From: Verrucomicrobiota bacterium
GTDB lineage: Bacteria > Verrucomicrobiota > Verrucomicrobiia > JADLBR01
Length of the DNA: 64,000 bases
Assembly: GCA_029560585.1 (NCBI GenBank)
Contig: JAKQKQ010000061.1
Coordinates: forward strand, 1-64,000
Reading direction: 5' to 3'
Each line of letters opens with the position of its first letter. Within the stretch, counting starts at the first letter, position 1. Positions 52,068 through 59,996 of the stretch are shown here, piece by piece. The position numbers were made by a program, and so were the translations under genes. The notes under the pieces were generated by a model that made no database searches, was not told the DNA's origin, and saw nothing but the letters and a program-made list of their open reading frames with translations.

Positions 52068-52630
52068 GTGGTTCGCGCCAGGCCGAGGCGCCTTTCGATG
52101 CAGGCCCGCAGCTGGAGGCGGATGCGGTGCAGTTGCATCGTCACCGCGGAGTGTTTCTTGCCAGAGCGGCGGCAGATTTCGGCGACGTCGATGTCGTCCT
52201 CATAGCGGGCGCGCACCAAATGCCTGGGAGCTTCATCGAGTTGGCCGAGACAGGTTTCAAGGGCGGTCCGCCAGTCTGCCTCGTGGCCTTCCTGGTGCAG
52301 CGCGTCGATCTCGGCATCGACCAGAGACTGCAGATCTTCCGCGTCGCCCGACGAGATCGCCCGGATCTTGCGCCGGTGATTCCGGAGCAGATTGAAGGCG
52401 ATGCCCCTCAGCCATGGCGCGAAGGGTCGTTGGGGGTCGAACTCGGCCAGTTTCCTGAATGCGAGGATAAAGACCTCTTGTGCGAGATCCTCCGCGTGGT
52501 GCGGTTCGTCGAGCCGGACGGCGAGGCATGCGCGCAAGGCTCCCTGGTGGCGCAGCACCAGCCGGGAGAACGCATCGAGATCGCCGTGTCGCGAGGCCTC
52601 GATAAGGGGGCTGTCGTCCGTTTCTGGCAT
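52064..52630 (-). CDS. ECF-type sigma-70 factor
   Basis: 188 residues. Region 2 is seen in HQGALRACLAVRLDEPHHAEDLAQEVFILAFRKLAEFDPQRPFAPWLRGIAFNLLRNHRRK. Region 4 is a helix-turn-helix at RARYEDDIDVAEICRRSGKKHSAVTMQLHRIRLQLRACI. It matches sigma factors typical of Verrucomicrobiota and Planctomycetota. The ATG at 52630 has AAGG upstream. Together with the FecR-LamG protein it would control a surface-polysaccharide regulon, probably including the two large secreted proteins downstream. Confidence 0.93.
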   Translation of the reverse strand: MPETDDSPLIEASRHGDLDAFSRLVLRHQGALRACLAVRLDEPHHAEDLAQEVFILAFRKLAEFDPQRPFAPWLRGIAFNLLRNHRRKIRAISSGDAEDLQSLVDAEIDALHQEGHEADWRTALETCLGQLDEAPRHLVRARYEDDIDVAEICRRSGKKHSAVTMQLHRIRLQLRACIERRLGLARTT

Positions 52631-52744
52631 GGTTCGCCTTTGACTAGGATTGTCACGGGGCGAAAAAATGACACGTGCCAAGTGCTGGATGGGGGCCGAT
52701 TCCTGAATTGAGAATCGCCGTGGACTGAATCCGATCGCCTGCGG

Positions 52745-54223
52745 TCACGGATCGGTGAGGTTCGGCGCCCAGAGGTTGGTGCCGATTTGAGGGACGGTGC
52801 CGGAGGGCGGGAGCGTGGCCTTTCGGGTGGAACGGAGTTTCTCCGATAGCGCCTTGACGGTGGTGGCATTCTCGGATTTCTCCGCGAGGTTGGTGATCTC
52901 CTGCGGATCGGCGTCATGGTCGTAGAGCTCGCGTCCGTCGGCGGCCTCGTCGCCCCACTCCGTGTAGCGCCACCGGGGTGTCCGGATCGAATAGCCGATG
53001 CGGGCTGTCTTGTTCTTTGCCGCGAGGGTGATCTGGCTGAATGCCCATCCGCGGCCCTCCGCCGCCGGGTCGCGGAGCATGGGGACGAGGCTCTGGCCCT
53101 GAATGTTCTCGGGGGCCTTGACGCCGCAGAGTTCGGCGAGGGTCGGGTATAGATCGATGAGGCCGACCGGGGCCTTGGCAACGCCGCCGGCTTTGGACAC
53201 GCCGGGCGCCACGATGAACAGCGGCACGCGCGTGCTTCCCTCGAAAAGGCTGAGTTTCTGCCAGAGCCCGTGTTCGCCGAGGTGATAGCCGTGGTCGCTT
53301 GCGAAGACGATGATCGTGTTCTCAGCGAGGCCGAGACGCTCCAGGGCCGCCAGGATCTTGCCCACCTGGGCATCCATGAATGTGATGCTCGCGAAGTAGG
53401 CCTGCACCGCCTGTTGGCGCAGGTCGTCGGTCATCTCGTCCTGGACCTTCTGCCTGCTCGCGAGCGCGGCGGCGGGGACGTCTTTCTGGTCTTCGGCGGC
53501 GCCGCGGACGATGGGCATCTCGCCCTTCGGGTAGCGGTCGAAGTAGGGGCGCGGGGCGACATAGGGTGTGTGCGGGCGAAAGAAGCCAACGGCGAGGAAG
53601 AAGGGGCGATCCTTTTGGCGCGCGCAACGCTCCAGCACCCATTCCGCATCGGCGGCCATGAGGCCATCGGTGTGGCGCTCGTCGGGCCGGGGAGAGGCGT
53701 ACCAGCTCAGCGTTCCCCCGAACTGACCTTTGACCAGGGTGAAAATGTCCGGTTCTTCCTCCAGCCGATCACAGCCGGCGGGGTTGAGCTCCATCTCCCA
53801 GGAGCCGGGGTCATCGTGGCCATTGGTCCCGATCGATCGAGGCACGTTGTAGTGATAGAGCTTGCCGACGCGCGCGGCGAAGTAGCCCGCGAGCCGGAAG
53901 CTCTGCGGAAGGCTGATATGGGAGGGGATCGTCTGGCGGAAGATCTGGCTGTTGGTCAGGATGCCGTTGCTATTGGGGTACAGGCCGGTGAGGAGCGAAT
54001 TCCGGCTCGGCCCGCAGAGGGGGTACTGGCAATACGCGCTGTCGAATCGCACGCCGCGCGAGGCCAGCCGGTCGAGGTTCGGGGTCCTGACGATGGCGTG
54101 GCCATAGCAAGAGAGGGAGTTGTTCAGATCGTCGGCCATCAGGAAGAGGACGTTGCATCGCGGCGCGGCCGATGCGGGTGCCAGCGCGGCGGCCAGCGCG
54201 AGAATGGCGAGGGGGTGTCTCAT
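52745..54223 (-). CDS. Secreted sulfatase, iduronate-2-sulfatase-like
   Basis: 492 residues, signal peptide MRHPLAILALAAALAPASAA. Metal ligands ADD near 30-32, the formylglycine motif C70-G-P-S-R, GKLYHYN (in place of GKWH in this branch), HTPYVAP and FASDHGYHLGEHGLWQK are intact. The DLNNSLSCYGH opening and the HGYHLGEHG segment mark the iduronate-2-sulfatase/choline-sulfatase-like subgroup. It lies 114 bp upstream of the ECF sigma gene on the same strand and is divergent from the cytochrome gene across about 180 bp. Confidence 0.93.
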   Translation of the reverse strand: MRHPLAILALAAALAPASAAPRCNVLFLMADDLNNSLSCYGHAIVRTPNLDRLASRGVRFDSAYCQYPLCGPSRNSLLTGLYPNSNGILTNSQIFRQTIPSHISLPQSFRLAGYFAARVGKLYHYNVPRSIGTNGHDDPGSWEMELNPAGCDRLEEEPDIFTLVKGQFGGTLSWYASPRPDERHTDGLMAADAEWVLERCARQKDRPFFLAVGFFRPHTPYVAPRPYFDRYPKGEMPIVRGAAEDQKDVPAAALASRQKVQDEMTDDLRQQAVQAYFASITFMDAQVGKILAALERLGLAENTIIVFASDHGYHLGEHGLWQKLSLFEGSTRVPLFIVAPGVSKAGGVAKAPVGLIDLYPTLAELCGVKAPENIQGQSLVPMLRDPAAEGRGWAFSQITLAAKNKTARIGYSIRTPRWRYTEWGDEAADGRELYDHDADPQEITNLAEKSENATTVKALSEKLRSTRKATLPPSGTVPQIGTNLWAPNLTDP

Positions 54224-54406
54224 GGCGGGAGTGTCGGCTGGCCCGATGCCTCGTGTCAACATCGCGGGGTCTCGCGGGTTGGACCCTGCCGACATCGGTG
54301 GCGCGCCAGGAGTCGGGGGTCCATTAGGGTGAAAACACTATATTGCAAATCGGATGAACGATCTTAGTGAAACCCATTATTTGATCCTAATACGGTGAAC
54401 CGGGCG

Positions 54407-56725
54407 ATGATGAGTCGATGGGTGCGAGTGGGCGCGTGCGCACTGGTGGGGGTTGGGGCGTTGGGGGCGCGTGGGGCCACCGTGAATGGGACCAACTGGG
54501 TGGTGCTGGGGTGGAACAACCTCGGCATGCACTGCATGGATGATGACTACTCGGTGTTCTCCATCCTGCCGCCCTACAATACCGTGAATGCGCAGTTGCT
54601 GTGGTCGCGCAATGGCACGACGCGGTTGGTGACCAACGGGGTCGGTGCATTCAGCGTGACATACGAGGCTGTGGCGGACCTCGACGGCTCACGAAACACG
54701 ACAGCGATCGGCAAGACGGGGTTTTGGGACCACGACGTGCAGATGTACGGCGCGGATCTCCCGCCGGACATGGGCCTGGCGGGCAAGTCGATGCCCGGCC
54801 CCGGCAATGTGGCGCAGGGGATGGACTGGGAGGGCGCCTGGGGATGGTTCGCAGCCTATGGCATTCCCATCACGCCCACCGATGATCGCGGCATGAAGAA
54901 CCCTTATCCCATGATGCGGGTCACTGCGAAAAGAAACAGCGATGGCGCGACCCTGGCGTCGTTGGATGTGGTCCTGCCCGTTTCTGACGAGATGGACTGC
55001 CGCGCCTGTCACGCGTCGGGGGCCGGGGATGGCGCGCGGCCTGTCGCGGGCTGGGTGTACAACGCGGGGCCAAAGCACGACTATCGTCTGAACATCCTCC
55101 GGCTGCATGACGAGCATCACGCCGCGACGACGAATTTCACGGACGCGGCGTTGGCCGTTGGCTACAGCACCAACGGACTGTTCGCCACGGTGCAGGGCGG
55201 CACCACCATCCTCTGCGCCAAGTGCCATGGCTCCGAGGCGCTCCCGGGCCTGGGCGTCTCATGGATTCCTCCGCTGACGCGCGCGGTGCACTCTTTGCAC
55301 GCGGGCGTGACCAACCCGGCCAATGGTCTGGTGATGGATGCGATCAACAATCGCAGCGCCTGTTACCAGTGCCATCCCGGTTCGACCACGCGCTGTCTGC
55401 GTGGCGCGATGGGTTCCGCGGTGGCGGCGGACGGTTCGGCGGCCATCCAGTGCCAGAGCTGCCACGGTGGCATGAGCACGGTGGGCGCGGCCGGGCGCAC
55501 CGGCTGGCTGGAGGAGCCCGACTGCCAGGCGTGCCACACCGGCACCGCGACCGCCAACAGCGGACAGATCCGCTACGCCGATGCATTCGTGAGCCCGGGG
55601 ATCCTTCGGGTCGCCGCCACGAATCTGTTCGCCACCAACCCCGACACACCCAACATGCCCCCGCATCACTATTCGCTGTACCGTTTCTCTCGCGGACACG
55701 GGGGCCTCCAGTGCTCGGCGTGCCACGGGTCCACCCACGCGGAATTTCCCTCCTCCCATCGCAATGACAATGTCGCGTCCTATCAGGTGCAGGGGCACGT
55801 CGGAACGGTTACGGATTGCACCGCGTGCCACCAGAGCCTGCCGAGCAACACGACGAAGGGCCCGCACGGCATGCACCCGATCGGCATGGATTGGGTAAAC
55901 GCCCACCACGATGTGGCGAAGGGCGCCGCGCTCGCCGGTTGTCAGGCGTGCCACGGCTCCGATTACCGGGGCACCGTACTCTCGCGCGCCGCGGGAGACC
56001 GGAATTTTGTCATGGGCGAGGGGCGAGGCACGGTCCGGTTCTGGCGCGGCTTCCAGGTGAGCTGCTACGCATGCCACAACGGGCTCGGCTCAAGCTCGCC
56101 GGCCCCCAATGGTGCGCCGGTCGTGACGAACAAGTGGCTGGCGGTCTCTCCGGACGGGTCGAATTCGGTTTCGGTGGCGGGCAATGACCCCGACGGGAAT
56201 ACGCTCAGCTACCGGGTCGTGAGCCAGCCGATGCACGGGGCCGTCGCGCTGAATACGAACACGGGATTGGCGACGTACATGGCCGAGTCGGGCTACACCG
56301 GGCCAGACTTCTTCACGTTCACGGCGTGGGATGGCCTGGTGAATTCCACCAACCCCGCCGTCGTGTCTGTGACGGTCGGAGGCGCTGGTTCGCTGGCGCT
56401 GGACTCCGACGGCGATGGGTTGAGCGATCTCACCGAATACGGTCTCGGGATGGATCATAACTTCTATTCGCGCCCGGGTGCCCCCCGTGCCGAGATGGTT
56501 CAAGATGGCTCGGGAAAATTCATATCCCTGGTCACGGATCGCCTGTTCGTTCCGCCCGATGTGAGCATGGTCGTCGAGGAATCGACGAATCTTGTAAACT
56601 GGTTCTCCGATTCCGGGCATGTCGTGACGTTGACCAATTCCGCCACCCTGCTGAGGGCCCGGAGCGCCGCGCCCGCACAGGGCACGCCGAAAGATTTCCT
56701 GCGGCTCAAGATCACGCGGCCGTGA
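54407..56725 (+). CDS. Nine-heme c-type cytochrome with Ig-like and C-terminal sorting-type domains
   Basis: About 772 residues, exported (signal-like RVGACALVGVGALGARGA). Nine CXXCH heme motifs occur in order: CRACH, CAKCH, CYQCH, CQSCH, CQACH, CSACH, CTACH, CQACH, CYACH. Many extra histidines are available as distal ligands. After the heme region comes an Ig-like module (VAGNDPDGNTLSYRVVSQPMHG), a calcium-binding DSDGDGLSDLTEYGLG and a beta-sandwich ending (VEESTNLVNWFSDSG ... DFLRLKITRP) often found on exported Verrucomicrobiota proteins. It would conduct electrons outside the inner membrane. GTG at 54395 is an alternative start. Confidence 0.9.
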   Translation: MMSRWVRVGACALVGVGALGARGATVNGTNWVVLGWNNLGMHCMDDDYSVFSILPPYNTVNAQLLWSRNGTTRLVTNGVGAFSVTYEAVADLDGSRNTTAIGKTGFWDHDVQMYGADLPPDMGLAGKSMPGPGNVAQGMDWEGAWGWFAAYGIPITPTDDRGMKNPYPMMRVTAKRNSDGATLASLDVVLPVSDEMDCRACHASGAGDGARPVAGWVYNAGPKHDYRLNILRLHDEHHAATTNFTDAALAVGYSTNGLFATVQGGTTILCAKCHGSEALPGLGVSWIPPLTRAVHSLHAGVTNPANGLVMDAINNRSACYQCHPGSTTRCLRGAMGSAVAADGSAAIQCQSCHGGMSTVGAAGRTGWLEEPDCQACHTGTATANSGQIRYADAFVSPGILRVAATNLFATNPDTPNMPPHHYSLYRFSRGHGGLQCSACHGSTHAEFPSSHRNDNVASYQVQGHVGTVTDCTACHQSLPSNTTKGPHGMHPIGMDWVNAHHDVAKGAALAGCQACHGSDYRGTVLSRAAGDRNFVMGEGRGTVRFWRGFQVSCYACHNGLGSSSPAPNGAPVVTNKWLAVSPDGSNSVSVAGNDPDGNTLSYRVVSQPMHGAVALNTNTGLATYMAESGYTGPDFFTFTAWDGLVNSTNPAVVSVTVGGAGSLALDSDGDGLSDLTEYGLGMDHNFYSRPGAPRAEMVQDGSGKFISLVTDRLFVPPDVSMVVEESTNLVNWFSDSGHVVTLTNSATLLRARSAAPAQGTPKDFLRLKITRP

Positions 56726-56805
56726 GGTCCTTTGCACCGCGACCGCTGGCCCGGCGTGGGCGGGGATCCCCTCCGCGGTGGGCACGGCGGGGTACGACCG
56801 GGGAA

Positions 56806-56900
56806 GAAAATGAGACGTAGGAGCGCGCTTGCGCGCGATTCGCGCACGGGATCGCCTGCAAGCAGGCTCCTACGATTCGGTGTCTGAATTTTCGAGTCAG
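56806..56900 (+). repeat. Family C repeat, copy 4
   Basis: GAAAATGAGACGTAGGAGCG opens it; both hairpins are intact. It ends GAATTTTCGAGTCAG at 56886-56900, with TCA at 56897-56899 serving as the TGA stop of the metacaspase-fusion gene. Confidence 0.85.
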
Positions 56901-58693
56901 CGCCGTGGGGACTGTCTGGGCCCCGGACGGTTGCTGCGCCAGGGGACGGGGGCCTTGAGTTTTGATGCGGGGCCGAAGGCCGCGGGCGTCTGGTCGAAGC
57001 CGAGGTCTGGGCAGCGGAGCAGCCGTGCGGTCTTCTCAACGAGTCTGCCAAAAGAGATCTCTCGGTTGGCCTTGCCGTGGTCGCGGAGGGTTTTGACGAG
57101 CGCGAACGTGAAGGCGCCGTAGGTGATGGGGCCGTGGTGATACTCACCGGCGAGTTCCTGCTCGCCGCAGGCGAACAGGAGGAGCGGCCAGTAGGGTCCG
57201 CGATGGCCGAGTTCCCGCCGGACGCGGTCGTAATCGGAATCCCTGAGCTGGCGGGCGGCGACGCCGGAGCCGATGCGCCGCGCGCCGGACGAGGTCACGA
57301 GGCCATGATATTTCAATAGGTCGCGATTGTGCGGGGCGAGATCGCGCGCCAGCCACATCTCTTTCGCCGTGTCCCACCGGAGGGAACGGTGGCGGATGTC
57401 GTCGGGCGGGCTGATCGTGCGGATCTTCGCGCCCGCCGGGCGGGCCATGCCGCCCGAGTGGCAACAGTCGAAGATTGCGGCGAAGTGGACGCCGTAGGGC
57501 AACTGCGCATACAGGTCGAAGAAGTCGTCGTCGCAGATCGCCGTTTCTCGAGAGCCGTCGAAATCCCATGGCACGAGGCATTCGTCGAGGCGGTCGATGG
57601 TTTCTCCCGCGCCGTAGCCGGCGAGCTGGGACCCGTGGCCCGCGTAGAAGAAAACGCGCTGGTCGCCGTCGGCGGCGCCCCCGAGCAACCACTCGAGGCG
57701 CCGGCGGATCCCGCGCGCCGTGGCCCGGGAGTCGGTGACCAGGCGGATGTCTTCGGCCGCGAAGCCGCACTCCTGGAGCGTGGCACTCATCAGGAATGCG
57801 TCGTTGACGCAGCCATCCAGCCGCTTGGTCGGATCGGGGTATTCGTTGATGCCGACGAGGAGGGCGCGTCGGTTCGGATGGCGCGCCATCGTTTGGGAGG
57901 GCCGGGCCTTGCGGCGGGCGTTTGGCTGGCGCGTGCCGCGTGTCGGCCGAGAGGCCAGGGCGCGCCAGACGTTCTCGCGGGTGGCGGGGTGGCCGAGGTA
58001 GAGCCCGCCATCGTGGTCGCCCACGCCCTCCTGTTCGAATTCCACGACGATCTCGGTGAAACGCGCGTCGCGGAGCCGGATCGGGGCGGTGAGGACATCG
58101 TCGCGCGGGTTGTAGAGGTGGTACCACATGCGGCATTCGATGGGGCGGATGAATCCGCCGTAGATGCCGCGGACCGCGGGGAACCCTATCTGCGATCCGA
58201 ATGAAACGAACGTGCGGTCCGCCATCGCGGCGTTCTCGCCGGGCCAGATGATGGTGTCGTAGGCCAACAGTGAGCCGAGGCTATGGGCGCAGACCGCATC
58301 GGGCGCGAACTCGACGATGGCCCGCGCGAGTCGCGAGCGGAGCCTGGCGCGCAGGCGCGGGTCGGATGCCCATTGGGCGACCATCCCGGCGCACCACCGC
58401 TGTGCGTCGAGCCAGTCGCCCATGCTCCGGCCCGACCGGAACATGTCCGCGGTCCCGTGCGCGATCAGCCCGCCGAATAGCTCCCGTAGCGCCCGAGCGA
58501 TCACGAGTGGATTGAACGGCGCCTCTGCAAAGAGATCATCGAAATCGAAGAACTGGACCTCCACGGCGGCATCCGGCGCCCATCCCCGGATGCCGCTGGA
58601 AATCGCGCGCTCCCAGTCGGGTTGCCATTGCGGTTTGCGCGCCTCCTGATGCGCGATGCCATGAATTGCCAAAATCCGGATCCCCTGACCCAT
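56897..58693 (-). CDS. Alpha/beta-hydrolase fused to a metacaspase (peptidase C14)
   Basis: 598 residues, no signal peptide. Residues 1-250 are an alpha/beta-hydrolase with IRILAIHGI and the nucleophile elbow A136-H-S138-L-G. A basic linker (about 250-273) leads to a caspase-like domain: RALLVGINEYPDPTKRLDGCVNDAFLM, the catalytic His in FFYAGHGSQ (His353) and Cys in FDCCHSGG (Cys411). Both active sites look intact. Acidic residues near the Cys site fit a metacaspase cutting after Arg or Lys. Esterase-caspase fusions of this kind may act in stress response or cell death, which is inference. The TGA stop is shared with a family C tail. Confidence 0.88.
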   Translation of the reverse strand: MGQGIRILAIHGIAHQEARKPQWQPDWERAISSGIRGWAPDAAVEVQFFDFDDLFAEAPFNPLVIARALRELFGGLIAHGTADMFRSGRSMGDWLDAQRWCAGMVAQWASDPRLRARLRSRLARAIVEFAPDAVCAHSLGSLLAYDTIIWPGENAAMADRTFVSFGSQIGFPAVRGIYGGFIRPIECRMWYHLYNPRDDVLTAPIRLRDARFTEIVVEFEQEGVGDHDGGLYLGHPATRENVWRALASRPTRGTRQPNARRKARPSQTMARHPNRRALLVGINEYPDPTKRLDGCVNDAFLMSATLQECGFAAEDIRLVTDSRATARGIRRRLEWLLGGAADGDQRVFFYAGHGSQLAGYGAGETIDRLDECLVPWDFDGSRETAICDDDFFDLYAQLPYGVHFAAIFDCCHSGGMARPAGAKIRTISPPDDIRHRSLRWDTAKEMWLARDLAPHNRDLLKYHGLVTSSGARRIGSGVAARQLRDSDYDRVRRELGHRGPYWPLLLFACGEQELAGEYHHGPITYGAFTFALVKTLRDHGKANREISFGRLVEKTARLLRCPDLGFDQTPAAFGPASKLKAPVPWRSNRPGPRQSPRR

Positions 58694-58897
58694 CTTGATT
58701 GCTCCTTCCCTCCGGATGGGGAGCGCCCGGTTGGCCGATGGTGGGCGCCTGGCCCCAAAACCCTATGGGCGAGGATGGCGCGGCCATGCCCTTCGGGCAA
58801 ATCGTTATTTCAGCTGAATCGAGGTTTCAAGCCGCGGACATCGTCCGTGCCACGGATAGGATGTTCTCCGTGGGCCTGTTGGGTCCCGGCCCGCGCC

Positions 58898-59683
58898 TCA
58901 CGGGAGCGTCTTGGGCGTGACCTCGTGGGCGCTCTTATAGGCCTCGGATTCGAGGAAACGGCGATGTTCTTCGAGAACGCGGTTGGCGACCTCGCAGAAT
59001 TCGATCGCCTTGTAAGACGACTCCTTGGTCAACTCGGAGAGGTCCTCGATTTGTTTCGTGACCCCCTGCAGCGCCTCTCGCTGGGCGGCCACGTTCGCCT
59101 GGGCCTTCTTGTATGCCGCATTCAGATCCGTGATCACCTTTCCCATCGCCCGGCGCTCCCCCAGCTTGCGATTGTATTCGTTGATCTCGCCGCGCCGGAA
59201 TATGGAGGCGAAGATCCATCCCTTGGGTGCCTCCACTTTTTGCCCGAGGTTCTTGGCGTAGGCGTCCTTGAGCCGCACGAGTTCTTGGAGTGGTCCGGCA
59301 TAGCCCTCCTCGAGCGCCCGGAGCCGGCCCGCGACGAACCGCAGGGTCTGGAGCGCCATCGTGTCGCTGTCGGCGCCGCGCTTGAGCTCGTCGCGGATCT
59401 GGGTGATCTGCGCCATCATCTTGCCGGGATGCTCGGCGATGGCGCTGATCCTGGTCTCGAATAGCTCTATCTGTTTCTTGTGCTCCTGGCGGGCCGCCTC
59501 GGCGGAATTCTCGTATTCCGTGACGAGTGCCTTGCGCTCCAGCCGGAAGTCGGCCTTCGCCTGTTCCAGGCGCGCCTCGGCGTCCGCCTTGGCCCGGAAG
59601 AAGTACCATGCGGCCCCGCACCCCGCCAGGGTGACGACGATGGCGGCTATGACGGCGATAGTGAACTTTCGCTCGATGGTCAT
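58898..59683 (-). CDS. Single-span membrane protein with long coiled coil
   Basis: 261 residues. Residues about 5-27 (FTIAVIAAIVVTLAGCGAAWYFF) form one membrane helix. The remainder is charged and mostly helical (ADAEARLEQAKADFRLERKALVTEYENSAEAARQEHKKQIELF), with heptad spacing over most of its length. Topology suggests a periplasmic or cytoplasmic coiled coil anchored in the inner membrane. No family is assigned. It is divergent from a sulfatase gene across about 310 bp. Confidence 0.75.
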   Translation of the reverse strand: MTIERKFTIAVIAAIVVTLAGCGAAWYFFRAKADAEARLEQAKADFRLERKALVTEYENSAEAARQEHKKQIELFETRISAIAEHPGKMMAQITQIRDELKRGADSDTMALQTLRFVAGRLRALEEGYAGPLQELVRLKDAYAKNLGQKVEAPKGWIFASIFRRGEINEYNRKLGERRAMGKVITDLNAAYKKAQANVAAQREALQGVTKQIEDLSELTKESSYKAIEFCEVANRVLEEHRRFLESEAYKSAHEVTPKTLP

Positions 59684-59996
59684 ATCGTAATCAAAAACTA
59701 TGACCGATTTGGGCACGCGAGGCAAGGACGCATCGTGTCATACAACGTGAGGGGTGCATGACGCCAAGATTACCGGTCTGCGGATATCCCCAGGCACCGT
59801 GGGGCAGACAATCCTGCCCGCGACCAACCGCGCAGGACCGCCGCCGCAGGCAAGTTTGCCTGCGCCACGAAAGGCGGACGCGTCGAAGGCCTGCGACACA
59901 AGCAACTTTGGCGTCACGCGCCCAACTCACGTGACGTGAGTCTGGCGACCGTCGAACGGCTTTCCCAAATGGGGATTGGGCGTGTAGCATTTTTGC
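59684..59996. other. Gene-free stretch with a family E repeat and a dyad
   Basis: No gene is supported. Family E copy 2 lies at 59792-59870 (GGGGCAGACAATCCTGCCCG; GGCAAGTTTGCCTGCGCC). A perfect dyad, CTCACGTGACGTGAG, at 59926-59940 lies 57 bp before the sulfatase ATG and could be an operator. Confidence 0.6.
59792..59870 (+). repeat. Family E repeat, copy 2
   Basis: It matches 24131-24223 in the GGGGCA-ACAATCCTG and GCAGGCA-TTGCCTGCGCCACG parts, but the shared GAAGTTTCTGG tail is lost. Confidence 0.65.

Noticed and set aside
53270-54367. A + strand frame of 365 codons opposite the iduronate-type sulfatase
   Set aside because: Antisense shadow of a sulfatase with intact active-site motifs.
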